In this document: positions 10,143-20,081 of the stretch, in pieces
How the letters are laid out: each line of letters starts with the position of its first letter
Numbering within the stretch: position 1 is the stretch's first letter
Assembly: GCA_013298565.1 (NCBI GenBank)
Contig: JAAFIC010000016.1
Location: 1 to 44,498 of the forward strand
Length of the DNA stretch: 44,498 bases
Origin: Alphaproteobacteria bacterium
GTDB lineage: Bacteria > Pseudomonadota > Alphaproteobacteria > Elsterales > Elsteraceae
Reading direction: 5' to 3'
The notes under the pieces: generated by a model
What the model was told of the DNA's origin: nothing
What the model saw: the letters and a program-made list of their open reading frames with translations, nothing else
Databases searched by the model: none
Program-made: the position numbers and the translations under genes

Positions 10143-10757
10143 ATGATCCTTCAAACGCTTTCCTTCTATCTTTTCGCCTCGATCTGCGTAGCCTCGGGCG
10201 TGATGGTGATTTCATCGCGGAACCCGGTTCACGCGGTGCTGTATCTCATCCTGGCTTTCTTCAACGCGGCAGGATTGTTTGTGCTGATGGGGGCAGAGTT
10301 TTTGGCGATGCTGCTCGTCATCGTTTATGTCGGCGCGGTCGCAGTGTTGTTCCTGTTTGTGGTGATGATGCTCGACATCAACTTCACGGAATTGCGTCAA
10401 GGCTTTTTGCAGTATTTGCCCATTGGCGCGCTGGTGGGCTTCATTCTGCTGGTGGAACTGCTGCTGGTGTTGGGTTCCTGGGCGGTGTCGCCGGATGCGG
10501 GGGCGGCGTTGGTCGCAACAAACGCCACCGTTGGGGGCACGACCAATAGCCACGCGCTGGGGCGGCTCATTTACACGCATTATGCATTTCTGTTCCAATG
10601 CGCGGGCCTGATACTGTTGATTGCAATGATCGGCGCGATTGTGCTGACCTTGCGCGAGCGGGTAGGGGTTAAGCGCCAAAACGTAGGCCGCCAAGTCGCC
10701 CGCCGCCGTGAAGATTCGGTGGTGGTCGTGCAAGTCGATTCGGGGAAGGGAATTTAA
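10143..10757 (+). CDS. nuoJ: NADH-quinone oxidoreductase subunit J
   Basis: A 204-residue membrane subunit with about five helices. It shows the conserved first part [20 protein letters not shown] and the helix-3 segment [19 protein letters not shown], whose pi-bulge is implicated in coupling. The last 35 residues are a charged soluble tail ([18 protein letters not shown]). It starts 9 bases after nuoI and ends just before nuoK. Confidence 0.95.
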   Translation: MILQTLSFYLFASICVASGVMVISSRNPVHAVLYLILAFFNAAGLFVLMGAEFLAMLLVIVYVGAVAVLFLFVVMMLDINFTELRQGFLQYLPIGALVGFILLVELLLVLGSWAVSPDAGAALVATNATVGGTTNSHALGRLIYTHYAFLFQCAGLILLIAMIGAIVLTLRERVGVKRQNVGRQVARRREDSVVVVQVDSGKGI

Positions 10758-10758
10758 C

Positions 10759-11067
10759 ATGGTCATCGGTCTCGATCATTTTCTTACCGTTGCGGCCATT
10801 CTGTTCACGCTGGGGATTTTCGGTATTTTCCTTAATCGGAAGAACGTCATCGTTATTCTTATGTCAGTTGAGCTGATGTTGCTGGCGGTGAACATTAACC
10901 TCGTCGCTTTTTCCACCCATTTGCAGGACCTTGTTGGGCAGGTGTTTGCTCTGTTCATCCTTACCGTTGCGGCGGCAGAAGCCGCTATCGGTCTTGCAAT
11001 CCTGGTCGTCTATTTCCGTAATCGCGGCACGATTGCGGTTGAAGACATCAACATGATGAAGGGTTGA
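10759..11067 (+). CDS. nuoK: NADH-quinone oxidoreductase subunit K
   Basis: A 102-residue MrpC-like subunit with three helices and the two membrane glutamates used in proton transfer, E38 (MSVELM) and E74 (AAAEAA). The ATG at 10759 lies one base after the nuoJ stop and gives the standard family length. A longer frame starting at 10708 would run through the end of nuoJ and is rejected. The GGGGAAGGG Shine-Dalgarno is inside the nuoJ tail. Confidence 0.96.
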   Translation: MVIGLDHFLTVAAILFTLGIFGIFLNRKNVIVILMSVELMLLAVNINLVAFSTHLQDLVGQVFALFILTVAAAEAAIGLAILVVYFRNRGTIAVEDINMMKG

Positions 11068-11074
11068 TCCCGCG

Positions 11075-13063
11075 ATGTATGCCGCCATCGTTTTTCTGCC
11101 GCTGATTGCGGCGATTTTGGCCGGGTTCGGCGGTCGCGTCCTTGGGGATCGCGGCGCGCAGTTCGTGACCACGGTTGCCGTTTTTATCGCGGCTATCCTC
11201 TCGTGGGTCAGCTTCATCGGCATCGCGTCTGGGGGGGCAGGCCAAACGGTCGAACTGCTGCGCTGGATTGATGTGGGGTCGCTCGATGTGTCGTGGGCCT
11301 TACGCATTGATAGCCTGTCGGCCACAATGCTGATTGTCGTTACGACGGTCTCCGCCTGCGTCCATCTCTATTCAATCGGATACATGTCCGAAGATCCGGC
11401 CAAGCCGCGGTTTATGGCTTATCTTAGCCTGTTTACCTTCTTCATGCTGATGCTGGTGACGGCGGATAATCTGGTACAGATGTTCTTTGGTTGGGAAGGC
11501 GTTGGTCTTGCGTCTTATCTACTGATCGGCTTTTGGTATAAAAAGCCCTCGGCCAATGCTGCCGCGATTAAAGCCTTCGTGGTTAATCGCGTCGGTGATT
11601 TCGGTTACGCCTTGGGGATCTTCGGGATTTTCATGCTGTTCGATAGCGTTAGCTTCGATGCAATTTTCCGTGCCGCGCCAGGGGTTAAGGACGCGACCTT
11701 CGTGTTTTTAGGCATGGAAGTTCACGCGCTCACCTGCATCTGTTTGCTGCTGTTCGTCGGTGCAATGGGCAAGTCTGCACAGCTTGGTCTGCACACGTGG
11801 CTGCCCGACGCGATGGAAGGCCCGACGCCTGTATCGGCGCTGATCCATGCCGCGACGATGGTCACGGCGGGTGTCTTCATGGTCTGCCGCATGTCACCGC
11901 TGTTTGAATTCGCGCCGACGGCCTTAACGGTGGTGACGATTGTAGGGGCAAGCACGGCCTTCTTTGCCGCCACGGTCGGCCTGACCCAGACCGACATTAA
12001 GCGCGTGATCGCTTATTCCACTTGCTCGCAGCTTGGCTACATGTTCTTCGCCGTGGGTGTGTCCGCCTATGGCGCGGCAATGTTCCACTTAATGACGCAC
12101 GCCTTCTTCAAAGCGCTGCTATTCTTAGGTGCAGGCTCGGTAATTCATGCAATGCACCATGAGCAAGACATGCGAAAGATGGGCGGGTTGGCGAAGCACA
12201 TTAAAATTACCTATGCCTTAATGTGGATTGGTACGCTGGCCTTGGTTGGAATTCCGCCGTTTGCCGGGTTCTTCTCCAAAGATATTGTGCTTGAATCGGC
12301 CTATGCGGTCGGCACGCAGGCAGGCTATTACGCCTTCATTCTCGGCTCGATTGCGGCCTTCATGACCGCCTTTTATTCTGGGCGTTTGACGTTCATGACG
12401 TTCCACGGCAAGCCGCGTTGGGGTGCTGATGAACATGCAGCGCATGGTCACGATGACCACGCCCATAACGATCATCACGGCCACGGCCATGCCCACACGC
12501 CGCACGAATCGCCACTGGTCATGCTGGTGCCGCTGTTTGTGCTGGCTTTGGGGGCCGTGGTATCGGGCTGGCTTGGTTATAATATCTTTGTCGGCGAAGG
12601 CCGGGAGCATTTCTGGGGCGAGGCACTCTCGACCGCGTCAGGTAAAGATACCCTGGAACTCGCCCACCACGTACCGCTGTGGGTGAAGCTGCTCCCCTTG
12701 GTCATGGGCGTTTCAGGGCTTGGGCTGTCGTGGCTGTTCTACGTTAAGTCCCCGCATTTGCCGGGTCAGGTGGCAACATCGTTTCGGGGCCTCTACCAGT
12801 TCTCTTTGAACAAATGGTTCTTCGATGAACTCTACGATCTGATCTTCGTACGCCCCGCGCTGTGGCTGGGTCGGGTACTGTGGAAGCGCGGGGACGGCAC
12901 GATTATCGACGGGTTCGGCCCGAACGGCGTGGCCTGGGTCACGGTGTTTCTGTCGCGGCGGGCCTCTGCGGTACAGTCGGGGTTTCTCTATCACTATGCT
13001 TTTGCCATGCTGATCGGCCTTGTGGCCCTCGTTAGCTGGTACCTCTTTTCGCGGAACGGGTGA
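11075..13063 (+). CDS. nuoL: NADH-quinone oxidoreductase subunit L (antiporter-like proton channel)
   Basis: A 662-residue distal membrane subunit of the Mrp antiporter-like family. It has the [20 protein letters not shown] segment, with the key glutamate of helix 5, and the [24 protein letters not shown] signature with its proton-path lysine upstream. The long C-terminal lateral helix that spans the membrane arm is expected in the last 150 residues. A strongly His/Asp-rich loop lies at about residues 448-478 (eleven or more histidines). It sits 7 bases after nuoK. Confidence 0.97.
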   Translation: MYAAIVFLPLIAAILAGFGGRVLGDRGAQFVTTVAVFIAAILSWVSFIGIASGGAGQTVELLRWIDVGSLDVSWALRIDSLSATMLIVVTTVSACVHLYSIGYMSEDPAKPRFMAYLSLFTFFMLMLVTADNLVQMFFGWEGVGLASYLLIGFWYKKPSANAAAIKAFVVNRVGDFGYALGIFGIFMLFDSVSFDAIFRAAPGVKDATFVFLGMEVHALTCICLLLFVGAMGKSAQLGLHTWLPDAMEGPTPVSALIHAATMVTAGVFMVCRMSPLFEFAPTALTVVTIVGASTAFFAATVGLTQTDIKRVIAYSTCSQLGYMFFAVGVSAYGAAMFHLMTHAFFKALLFLGAGSVIHAMHHEQDMRKMGGLAKHIKITYALMWIGTLALVGIPPFAGFFSKDIVLESAYAVGTQAGYYAFILGSIAAFMTAFYSGRLTFMTFHGKPRWGADEHAAHGHDDHAHNDHHGHGHAHTPHESPLVMLVPLFVLALGAVVSGWLGYNIFVGEGREHFWGEALSTASGKDTLELAHHVPLWVKLLPLVMGVSGLGLSWLFYVKSPHLPGQVATSFRGLYQFSLNKWFFDELYDLIFVRPALWLGRVLWKRGDGTIIDGFGPNGVAWVTVFLSRRASAVQSGFLYHYAFAMLIGLVALVSWYLFSRNG

Positions 13064-13066
13064 TCC

Positions 13067-14599
13067 ATGACCGGGCTACCGCTACTTTCGCTCGTTACCT
13101 TCCTGCCGCTGGCAGGGGTGGTGCTGGTGTTCTTGCTCCGGGGCGATGAGGCACGGGTAGCAACGCAATCACGTTGGATTGCACTGCTAACGTCACTCTT
13201 CGTTTTCGTTTTATCGCTGCTGCTGTGGGTGAACTTCGACACTAGCAACCCCGGCTTTCAGTTTGTAGAAAAGCTAAACTGGCTGCCGGGAACGGGCGTG
13301 AGCTATCATGCCGGGATTGATGGAATTTCGCTCTTCTTCGTCCTGCTCTCCACGCTGCTGACGCCGATTTGCATTCTCTCTAGTTGGGAAGCCGTCGAGA
13401 AGCGCGTGAAGGAATATATGATTGCCTTCTTGGTCCTGGAGACCTTGATGGTGGGCATGTTCGCAGCCCTCGATCTCATCACCTTCTACATCTTCTTTGA
13501 AGGCGTGCTGATCCCGATGTTTATCATCATCGGGGTGTGGGGCGGTCAACGCCGGGTGTATGCGGCCTTCAAGCTATTCCTTTATACGCTGTCAGGCTCG
13601 GTGCTAATGCTGGTCGCGATCCTGGTGATGTATTGGGATGCCGGAACGAGCGATATCGTTTCGCTGTTGCAACACTCATTCCCAGTAGGGATGCAGACTT
13701 GGCTGTGGTTGGCTTTCTTCGCATCCTTCGCCGTGAAGGTGCCGATGTGGCCGGTTCATACTTGGCTGCCCGATGCTCACGTAGAAGCGCCCACCGCAGG
13801 CTCGGTGATCCTCGCAGGTGTGTTGCTGAAGATGGGCGGCTACGGCTTCCTGCGCTTCTCCATCCCTATGTTCCCGCAGGCTACCGAGTTCTTCCAGCCG
13901 CTGATCTTCGTGCTCTCCGCGATTGCGGTGGTCTATACCTCGCTTGTAGCCCTGGCGCAGGAAGATATGAAGAAGCTGATCGCTTACAGCTCGGTCGCGC
14001 ACATGGGCTTCGTGACGATTGGTTTGTTCGCACTTAATCAGCAGGGTATTCAGGGCGCAGTGTTCCAGATGTTGAGCCACGGCATTGTGTCGGGCGCACT
14101 CTTCCTGTGCGTTGGTGTGGTTTATGATCGGTTGCATACGCGCGAGATTTCGCGCTATGGCGGCTTGGCCGAAAATATGCCACGCTATGCTCTTGTCTTC
14201 CTGTTCTTCACCTTCGCAACCATCGGGTTGCCGGGCACAAGCGGATTTGTGGGCGAGTTCACTGTGCTGGTTGGGGCCTATATGGCGAGTACCTGGGTGG
14301 CGTTCTTTGCCAGCACGGGCCTCATCTTGGGTGCGGCCTATTCGCTGTGGCTCTATCGCCGAGTGGTTTTCGGCAAGCTCGAAAAGGCCGATTTGAAGCT
14401 CATGCCGGACCTGTCCGCCCGCGAGATTGCCACCTTTGCCCCGCTTGTTATTCTGGCCTTGTGGATGGGGGTCTATCCCGCCTCCTTCATGGACCCGATG
14501 GCGGGGTCGATTGAGCTACTGGTGAAAAACTATAAAGCCGCACTGGCTGCTGTCGAGCCGATCTCGTTGACCGGCACACTGCTGGCTTGGGTACAGTAA
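13067..14599 (+). CDS. nuoM: NADH-quinone oxidoreductase subunit M (antiporter-like proton channel)
   Basis: A 510-residue antiporter-like subunit with about 14 helices. Signatures are [20 protein letters not shown], containing the helix-5 glutamate, and [29 protein letters not shown] with the conserved lysine and histidine of the proton path. It lies between NuoL and NuoN in the membrane arm. Only 3 bases separate it from nuoL and 7 from nuoN, so the operon stays tightly packed. Confidence 0.97.
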   Translation: MTGLPLLSLVTFLPLAGVVLVFLLRGDEARVATQSRWIALLTSLFVFVLSLLLWVNFDTSNPGFQFVEKLNWLPGTGVSYHAGIDGISLFFVLLSTLLTPICILSSWEAVEKRVKEYMIAFLVLETLMVGMFAALDLITFYIFFEGVLIPMFIIIGVWGGQRRVYAAFKLFLYTLSGSVLMLVAILVMYWDAGTSDIVSLLQHSFPVGMQTWLWLAFFASFAVKVPMWPVHTWLPDAHVEAPTAGSVILAGVLLKMGGYGFLRFSIPMFPQATEFFQPLIFVLSAIAVVYTSLVALAQEDMKKLIAYSSVAHMGFVTIGLFALNQQGIQGAVFQMLSHGIVSGALFLCVGVVYDRLHTREISRYGGLAENMPRYALVFLFFTFATIGLPGTSGFVGEFTVLVGAYMASTWVAFFASTGLILGAAYSLWLYRRVVFGKLEKADLKLMPDLSAREIATFAPLVILALWMGVYPASFMDPMAGSIELLVKNYKAALAAVEPISLTGTLLAWVQ

Positions 14600-14606
14600 G
14601 GGGGGC

Positions 14607-16073
14607 ATGGTGGATTCGTTAAATAGCGCCTTCGGGAAAGCCGAGTTGGCAACAATCATCCCCGAACTGTTTTTGGCCGTGGCGGCTATGGTGTTGCTCT
14701 TGACCGGGGCCTTCATCGGCGAGAAGCGCGCGGTGCGGGCCACGACGATTGGCGCGCTCTTTGCCTTCGCCGTCACTGCCGTTTTTGTAGTGATGATGCC
14801 CTATGGCGATAGTGGCCGCGTGGCATTCAACAGCCTCGTTCACGTCAGCGCCTTCACAGCCTTTCTCAAGGTCTTGATTTTGCTGGGTTCGGCCTTGGCC
14901 TTGGTCCTGTCTATCGACTTCTTCGAGAGGGAGAAGATAGCCCGGTTCGAGTACCCTGTGCTTGTGGTGCTGGCGACGGTCGGCATGTTGGTGATGGTAA
15001 GTGCCTATGATTTGATGACCCTTTACATGGGTCTCGAAATGCAATCGCTGGCGCTCTACGTCATTGCTGCTATCCATCGTGACAATGCTAAATCGACCGA
15101 AGCCGGGCTAAAGTATTTCGTGCTTGGCGCCCTGTCGTCGGGGATGTTGCTATACGGGATTTCGCTAGTCTATGGGTTTGCAGGCAGCACTAATTTTACC
15201 ATGCTGGCCCCGCAACTGACCGATAATCCGGAAGCGGGCGTGGTTATCGGCCTTGTGTTCGTGATTGCCGCGCTGGCCTTCAAAATCTCTGCCGTGCCGT
15301 TCCACATGTGGACGCCGGATGTGTACGAAGGCGCGCCGACACCGGTGGCCAGCTTTTTTGCTGCCGCGCCAAAAGTGGCCGCGATGGGCCTGCTGGTGCA
15401 GGTTCTCACTGGGCCGTTCGGCGGCATGGTTGGGCAGTGGCAACAGATAATCGTGTTCGTGTCGATCGCCTCTATGGTGTTCGGCGCGGTCGCTGCGATT
15501 AATCAGCGCAATATCAAGCGCCTAATGGCCTATAGCTCTATCGGCCATATGGGGTTCGCCCTGGTTGGGTTGGCCGCTGCTAATGCCGATGGGCTGACCG
15601 GCGTGTTGGTGTACCTTGCTATTTACGTGGTGATGGGCCTTGGAACTTTCGCCTGTATTATCGCCATGCGCGTGAATGGCAAGGCGGTTGAGCAGATTGA
15701 TGATCTCGCCGGTCTGTCGCGCACGCAGCCTCTGGTGGCGCTGGCGCTTGGGATGTTTATGTTCTCGATGGCAGGCATTCCGCCGCTCGCCGGTTTCTTC
15801 TCCAAGTTCTATGTGTTCCGCGCGGCGGTTCAGGCCGATCTCTACGCACTGGCAATCATTGGGGTTTTGGCGAGCGTTGTTGGCGCTTTCTATTATCTGC
15901 GCGTGATTAAGGTGATGTACTTTGATCAACCCGCAGCGCGCTTTGATGGCATGACGCCGGGCGTAGCCCTGGTTGCGGGCAGCACCTGCTTGGTGACAAT
16001 GCTGTTTTGGATTTATCCGGCCTCGATCATCACTGTTGCTACCCGCGTTTCGGCGCTCGTGATCGGGGGTTAA
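14607..16073 (+). CDS. nuoN: NADH-quinone oxidoreductase subunit N (antiporter-like proton channel)
   Basis: A 488-residue third antiporter-like subunit. It has the LYMGLEMQSLALYV segment with the helix-5 glutamate and AVPFHMWTPDVYEGAPTPV, the NuoN form of the proton-path signature. The GGGGGG ribosome site is 4 bases before the ATG. It is the last complex I gene, so the operon contains all 14 subunits in canonical order with no inserted reading frames. Its TAA is one base before the proposed CTG start of birA. Confidence 0.97.
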   Translation: MVDSLNSAFGKAELATIIPELFLAVAAMVLLLTGAFIGEKRAVRATTIGALFAFAVTAVFVVMMPYGDSGRVAFNSLVHVSAFTAFLKVLILLGSALALVLSIDFFEREKIARFEYPVLVVLATVGMLVMVSAYDLMTLYMGLEMQSLALYVIAAIHRDNAKSTEAGLKYFVLGALSSGMLLYGISLVYGFAGSTNFTMLAPQLTDNPEAGVVIGLVFVIAALAFKISAVPFHMWTPDVYEGAPTPVASFFAAAPKVAAMGLLVQVLTGPFGGMVGQWQQIIVFVSIASMVFGAVAAINQRNIKRLMAYSSIGHMGFALVGLAAANADGLTGVLVYLAIYVVMGLGTFACIIAMRVNGKAVEQIDDLAGLSRTQPLVALALGMFMFSMAGIPPLAGFFSKFYVFRAAVQADLYALAIIGVLASVVGAFYYLRVIKVMYFDQPAARFDGMTPGVALVAGSTCLVTMLFWIYPASIITVATRVSALVIGG

Positions 16074-16074
16074 T

Positions 16075-16812
16075 CTGTCAGGCTTAACCCTGCCGCCTGG
16101 CTGGCGGCTGCAAGACTTTGAGAGCGTCGCCAGCACGATGGAGTTGGCGACGCAATCGCTTTTAGACGGCGCGGGCGAGGGTCTCGTGATCCGAGCGCGG
16201 CAGCAAGTTTCGGGCCGGGGCAGGCAGGGGCGGGCGTGGCGCAGCCCTATCGGCAATCTCTATCTTTCGGTTTTGATTGATCCGGCGGCGACGCTAGCGC
16301 AAACGGCGCAGCTTTCCTTCGTTGCCGGGCTGGCCGTGTGGCGGGCCGTATCCGATCTTGCGCCGGGGGCGGGGCTTCGGCTGAAATGGCCGAACGATCT
16401 CTTACTCGATGGGGCCAAGCTGGCAGGCCTTCTGCTGGAAGTGCCTTACGTCGGCCGGCAGGCTGTCTTGGGCCTCGGCCTCAACTTGTGCGTAGCGCCA
16501 ACCGATACGCCCTATCCAGCCACCAGCCTGCCGCCGCGCGCGACCGGGCCTGTTGATTGCGATGAGGCGACGGAAGCCGTGCTCTTGCGGCTCTCGGAAA
16601 CCTTGGGCCAGTGGCGCCGCGATGGGTTTGCAGCAATCCGGGCAGACTGGCAGGCGGCAGCCCATCCTATCGGCACGCCCTTAACGGTGCGAATTACGCC
16701 AGAAACCCCGCTCACCGGCATCTTCGACGGCCTGGGGAGCGACGGTCAGTTACGCCTTAAAACCCCCGACGGAATTCGACAGATTCCGGCCGGCGACGTT
16801 GTTCTGGCTTAG
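16075..16812 (+). CDS. birA: Biotin--[acetyl-CoA carboxylase] ligase (BirA, non-repressor type)
   Basis: A monofunctional biotin protein ligase of about 245 residues, without the N-terminal helix-turn-helix of E. coli BirA. Motifs are the biotin-binding loop GRGRQGRAW (about 46-54) and KWPNDLLLDGAKLAGLLLE (from about 104) with the catalytic lysines. The only ATG near the front (16138) falls within the conserved active-site STM motif and would remove the first strand. In this frame there is no ATG, GTG or TTG between the upstream stop (16060-16062) and 16138. A CTG at 16075 has GGGGG at 16065-16069 in ideal spacing and gives a family-like N-terminus (LPPGWRLQDFESVASTM), so I call CTG as start. 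nuoN-birA-coaX-rnj is a common alphaproteobacterial order. Confidence 0.9.
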   Translation: MSGLTLPPGWRLQDFESVASTMELATQSLLDGAGEGLVIRARQQVSGRGRQGRAWRSPIGNLYLSVLIDPAATLAQTAQLSFVAGLAVWRAVSDLAPGAGLRLKWPNDLLLDGAKLAGLLLEVPYVGRQAVLGLGLNLCVAPTDTPYPATSLPPRATGPVDCDEATEAVLLRLSETLGQWRRDGFAAIRADWQAAAHPIGTPLTVRITPETPLTGIFDGLGSDGQLRLKTPDGIRQIPAGDVVLA

Positions 16813-16821
16813 GAAACCGCT

Positions 16822-17598
16822 ATGCTGCTCGCCATTGATGCCGGGAACACCAATACCGAATTCGCGCTAATCGACGGCGCGGACCTGCGGAACTCCTGGC
16901 GCATTTCCACCGATCCGCGCCGCACCGCCGATGAATATGCCGTGTGGCTAACGCAACTGATGGCGCTCGATGGGGTGGCGCGGGAGAGCGTGACCGCCAG
17001 CATTATCGCGACTGTCGTGCCGGAAGCGCTATTCAACCTCACCAGCCTGTGCCGGAAATATTTCAACGGCCCACCAATGGTCGTGGGTGATCCTGCGGTG
17101 AAAATGACTATTCGTGCCGTCATCGACCGACCGGAAGATGTCGGGGCCGACCGGCTGGTAACGGCCCTTGCCGCCCGCGATTTGTACGGCTGCCCTTTGA
17201 TTGTGGTGGATTTTGGCACGGCCACGACGTTTGATGTGATTGATGCCGATGGAAACTTTGCCGGCGGCGTGATTGCGCCGGGGATCAATCTGTCACTCCA
17301 AGCGCTTTATATGGCCGCCGCTAAACTGCCGCGCGTCGCCATTCGCCCAACCCCCACGGTTATCGCGCGCAGCACCGTTTCGGCAATGCAGTCTGGCGTA
17401 TTCTGGGGGTATATTGGTATGATCGAGGGCCTGGTTACGCGGATGCGTGCCGAGCTTGGCCAAAACATTCCCGTTGTTGCAACAGGCGGTTTAGCCCCTA
17501 TGTTTGCAGGCGCGACGGACCATATAACCCATATTGACCGTGATCTTATCATGCGCGGCCTTGTCACACTCTATCAGCACAATCGTTTGGAATCATGA
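16822..17598 (+). CDS. coaX: Type III pantothenate kinase
   Basis: A 258-residue ASKHA-fold kinase that phosphorylates pantothenate in the first step of coenzyme A synthesis. It opens with LLAIDAGNTNTEFALID (phosphate-binding loop with Asp6), followed by VGADRLVTALAA and DFGTATTFDVID with FAGGVIAPG, all diagnostic for CoaX. This isozyme is not feedback-inhibited by CoA, unlike type I CoaA. It starts 9 bases after birA and overlaps rnj by ATGA. Confidence 0.96.
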   Translation: MLLAIDAGNTNTEFALIDGADLRNSWRISTDPRRTADEYAVWLTQLMALDGVARESVTASIIATVVPEALFNLTSLCRKYFNGPPMVVGDPAVKMTIRAVIDRPEDVGADRLVTALAARDLYGCPLIVVDFGTATTFDVIDADGNFAGGVIAPGINLSLQALYMAAAKLPRVAIRPTPTVIARSTVSAMQSGVFWGYIGMIEGLVTRMRAELGQNIPVVATGGLAPMFAGATDHITHIDRDLIMRGLVTLYQHNRLES

Positions 17599-19289
17599 TC
17601 GACGGCACCCCCCTCCACACCGCTATCGCCGCCCGTGGCGAGCTTCTTTTCCTTCCCCTCGGGGGCGCGGGGGAAATCGGGATGAACCTTAATCTCTTTG
17701 GCTATAACGGCCAGTGGGTAATGGTTGATCTCGGCGTAACCTTTGGCGACGACAGTCAACCGTCTATCGACGTGATCATGCCCGATCCCGTGTTTATCGC
17801 CGAACGGCGCGATGCGTTGCTTGGGATTGTGCTCACCCACGCCCATGAGGATCATCTAGGCGCGGTGCCCTATCTGTGGCGTCGCCTGGGTGGCCCGCCG
17901 ATTTATTGCACGCCGTTTACCGCCAGCGTGCTGCGGAAAAAGCTGCCCGAGCACGGGCTTTCTCGCGAAGTGGTCATCCACGAAGTGCCGCTGTCGGGCG
18001 AGTTCACGCTGGGCGCGTTCCGCTTTCAGATGATTACACTCACCCATTCGATTCCCGAACCGAACGCACTGGCGATCCACACGCCAGTCGGCACGGTGCT
18101 GCATACGGGCGATTGGAAGTTCGATCCCGAACCGTTGATTGGTGACGTGACGGACTTTGATGCACTGCAAAAACTGGGCGATAAGGGCATCTTGGCGCTG
18201 ATTGGCGATTCAACCAATGTGTTCAAATCGGGCGAAGCCGGGTCGGAAGCCGCAGTGCGGGAAAGCCTGACGGAGCTTATCGGTCAGTTCAACAACCGTG
18301 TCGCGGTTGCTTGCTTTGCCTCGAACGTCGCGCGGTTGGAAAGTATTGTTGTGGCAGCCGCTGCCAATAAGCGCCGCGTAGCGCTAGTGGGGCGCTCCTT
18401 GCATAAGATGGTGGAGAGCGCGCGCGAAAACGGCTATCTCAAATCCATGCCCGCGCTGATTTCGGAAGACGAGGTGGGGTATTTGCCTGCCGAGGAAGTT
18501 CTGCTGCTCTGCACGGGCAGCCAGGGCGAACAGCGCGCGGCCTTAGCGCGGATCGCCTCCAACGATCATCCGCACGTGACCTTGGAAGAGGGCGACGCGG
18601 TGATTTTTTCCTCGCGCATTATTCCTGGAAACGAAAAGTCCATCGGGCGTCTGCACGATAAGTTGATCCGCCAGGGCATCGAAGTCGTCACCGAAAAGGA
18701 TCACTTTATTCATGTCTCCGGCCACCCGGCGCGGGATGAATTGTCGCGGATGTACGCCATCACGCGCCCAAAAATCGCCGTGCCGGTTCATGGTGAAGTG
18801 CGGCATTTGCATGAACATGCCGAGCTTGCCCGCGAGTGTCAGGTGCCGATTGCAATCGTCGTCGAAAACGGTGATGTGCTGCGCCTTGCCCCTGGCGAGC
18901 CGATGATTTTGGATAAAGTGCCAACGGGGCGCCTCGCGGTTGATGGCAACCGGTTAGTACCTTTGGGGGGGACGGAGCTTAAGCAGCGCCTGCGCCTCAC
19001 CTTCAACGGCCTCGCAGTCGCAACCCTCGTGCTCGATAAACGCGGCAAGCTGCAAGCCGATCCGGTGCTCACCTTGCACGGTTTGGTTGATGCCGAACAG
19101 AAAGAGGCGCAAATCCTGATCGATAAAACGCTGGATGCGATTGAAGATGTCGCCGATACTTTTGCCGCTGGGGGGCGTGGTGCCGATGATACGGCCTTGC
19201 GCGATGCCGTTCGGGCAGCAGTGCGCCGCACAATCCATCACGCCATTGGCCTAAAGCCGGTAACAGAGGTTCATCTCGTCCGCTTATAA
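17595..19289 (+). CDS. rnj: Ribonuclease J
   Basis: A 564-residue metallo-beta-lactamase/beta-CASP nuclease for mRNA decay and rRNA maturation, with 5'-3' exonuclease and endonuclease activity in the family. The zinc site motif HAHEDH is at residues 82-87 within LTHAHEDHLGAVPYLW. Further metal ligands include the later histidines in LTHSIPEPNALAI and HVSGHPARDEL, and the beta-CASP domain carries FASNVARLE. The C-terminal 100 residues form the small dimerising domain. It overlaps coaX by 4 bases. Confidence 0.96.
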   Translation: MIDGTPLHTAIAARGELLFLPLGGAGEIGMNLNLFGYNGQWVMVDLGVTFGDDSQPSIDVIMPDPVFIAERRDALLGIVLTHAHEDHLGAVPYLWRRLGGPPIYCTPFTASVLRKKLPEHGLSREVVIHEVPLSGEFTLGAFRFQMITLTHSIPEPNALAIHTPVGTVLHTGDWKFDPEPLIGDVTDFDALQKLGDKGILALIGDSTNVFKSGEAGSEAAVRESLTELIGQFNNRVAVACFASNVARLESIVVAAAANKRRVALVGRSLHKMVESARENGYLKSMPALISEDEVGYLPAEEVLLLCTGSQGEQRAALARIASNDHPHVTLEEGDAVIFSSRIIPGNEKSIGRLHDKLIRQGIEVVTEKDHFIHVSGHPARDELSRMYAITRPKIAVPVHGEVRHLHEHAELARECQVPIAIVVENGDVLRLAPGEPMILDKVPTGRLAVDGNRLVPLGGTELKQRLRLTFNGLAVATLVLDKRGKLQADPVLTLHGLVDAEQKEAQILIDKTLDAIEDVADTFAAGGRGADDTALRDAVRAAVRRTIHHAIGLKPVTEVHLVRL

Positions 19290-19319
19290 GATGAGAGCGC
19301 ATCTTGGGGAGACGGGGCG

Positions 19320-19733
19320 ATGATCGGGCGCTTAAACCATGTGGCTATTGTTGTGCCAGATTTGGCGGCGGCGAGCGCGTTGTATCGTAACGCGCTCGGG
19401 GCGATTGTCTCGGACCCCGTTGATGTTCCCGCCCACGGGGTAACAACAGTGTTCGTGCTGCTGCCGAATACCAAGATCGAACTGTTGCACCCCTTTGGGG
19501 AAAACTCCCCGATTGCCGGGTTTTTGGCGAAGAACCCCTCGGGCGGGATGCACCACGTCTGCTACGAGGTGAGCGATATTCGCGCCGCCCGCGATCATCT
19601 GTTGGCCGAAGGGGCGCGGGTTTTGGGCGATGGCGAACCCAAAATTGGCGCGCACGGCCTACCGGTGCTCTTTCTGCATCCGAAAGATTTTTGCGGGACA
19701 CTGGTAGAACTGGAAGAGGTTGCGGCGCTATGA
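19320..19733 (+). CDS. mce: Methylmalonyl-CoA epimerase
   Basis: A 137-residue vicinal-oxygen-chelate-fold protein, the normal epimerase length. Likely metal ligands are His7 (LNHVAIVVPD), His79 (MHHVCYEV) and Glu130 (GTLVELEEV). It interconverts (R)- and (S)-methylmalonyl-CoA in propionyl-CoA or ethylmalonyl-CoA metabolism. GGGGAGACGGGG in front is the ribosome site. A small 6-bp hairpin (19288-19305) lies in the gap behind rnj. It overlaps the DUF1467 gene by ATGA. Confidence 0.93.
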   Translation: MIGRLNHVAIVVPDLAAASALYRNALGAIVSDPVDVPAHGVTTVFVLLPNTKIELLHPFGENSPIAGFLAKNPSGGMHHVCYEVSDIRAARDHLLAEGARVLGDGEPKIGAHGLPVLFLHPKDFCGTLVELEEVAAL

Positions 19734-19987
19734 ATTGGGTTTCTGGAATCGTCGTCTATACGATCACTTGGTGGGTCGTGCTGTTTGCTGTTCTGCCGTG
19801 GCGCGTGACCACGACAGATAAAATGAAACAAGGCAACATGGCGGGAGCGCCAGATAATCCGCATCTTCTTTATAAGGGGGTATGGACAACAATTATTGCC
19901 ACGGTTGTTTTTATGGGCATCTATGCAGTGGTCGCGTCCGATCTGATTTCGTTTCAGGATATGACCGATCAGATAGGGCGATATTAG
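19730..19987 (+). CDS. DUF1467 family small membrane protein
   Basis: An 85-residue protein with two predicted membrane helices (about residues 5-24 and 52-72) separated by a short polar loop (TTTDKMKQGNMAGAPDNPHL). It matches the DUF1467 family, which in alphaproteobacteria is regularly found just behind mce; no function is known to me. The ATG overlaps the mce stop (ATGA), so it is translationally coupled. It ends the long plus-strand run that began at nuoA. Confidence 0.85.
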   Translation: MNWVSGIVVYTITWWVVLFAVLPWRVTTTDKMKQGNMAGAPDNPHLLYKGVWTTIIATVVFMGIYAVVASDLISFQDMTDQIGRY

Positions 19988-20032
19988 GGCTGCAAACGAC
20001 AAATCGTGCGCGGCTCCAGAGGCTATTACCGA

Positions 20033-20068
20033 AGGGCGCAGGGTTCGCGCTGAGGGTGAACCCGCCCT
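20033..20068. terminator. Hairpin between the convergent DUF1467 and coiled-coil genes
   Basis: The outer stem AGGGC (20033-20037) pairs with GCCCT (20064-20068), and the inner stem GGGTTC (20041-20046) pairs with GAACCC (20058-20063), with a small internal bulge. It sits in the 94-base gap between the convergent genes. No T-tract follows on either strand, so any terminator role is uncertain. Confidence 0.35.
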
Positions 20069-20081
20069 CAAGAATCACATG

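Noticed and set aside
19288-19305. 6-bp hairpin between rnj and mce
   Set aside because: No T-tract follows and it abuts the mce ribosome site; too short to call a terminator.
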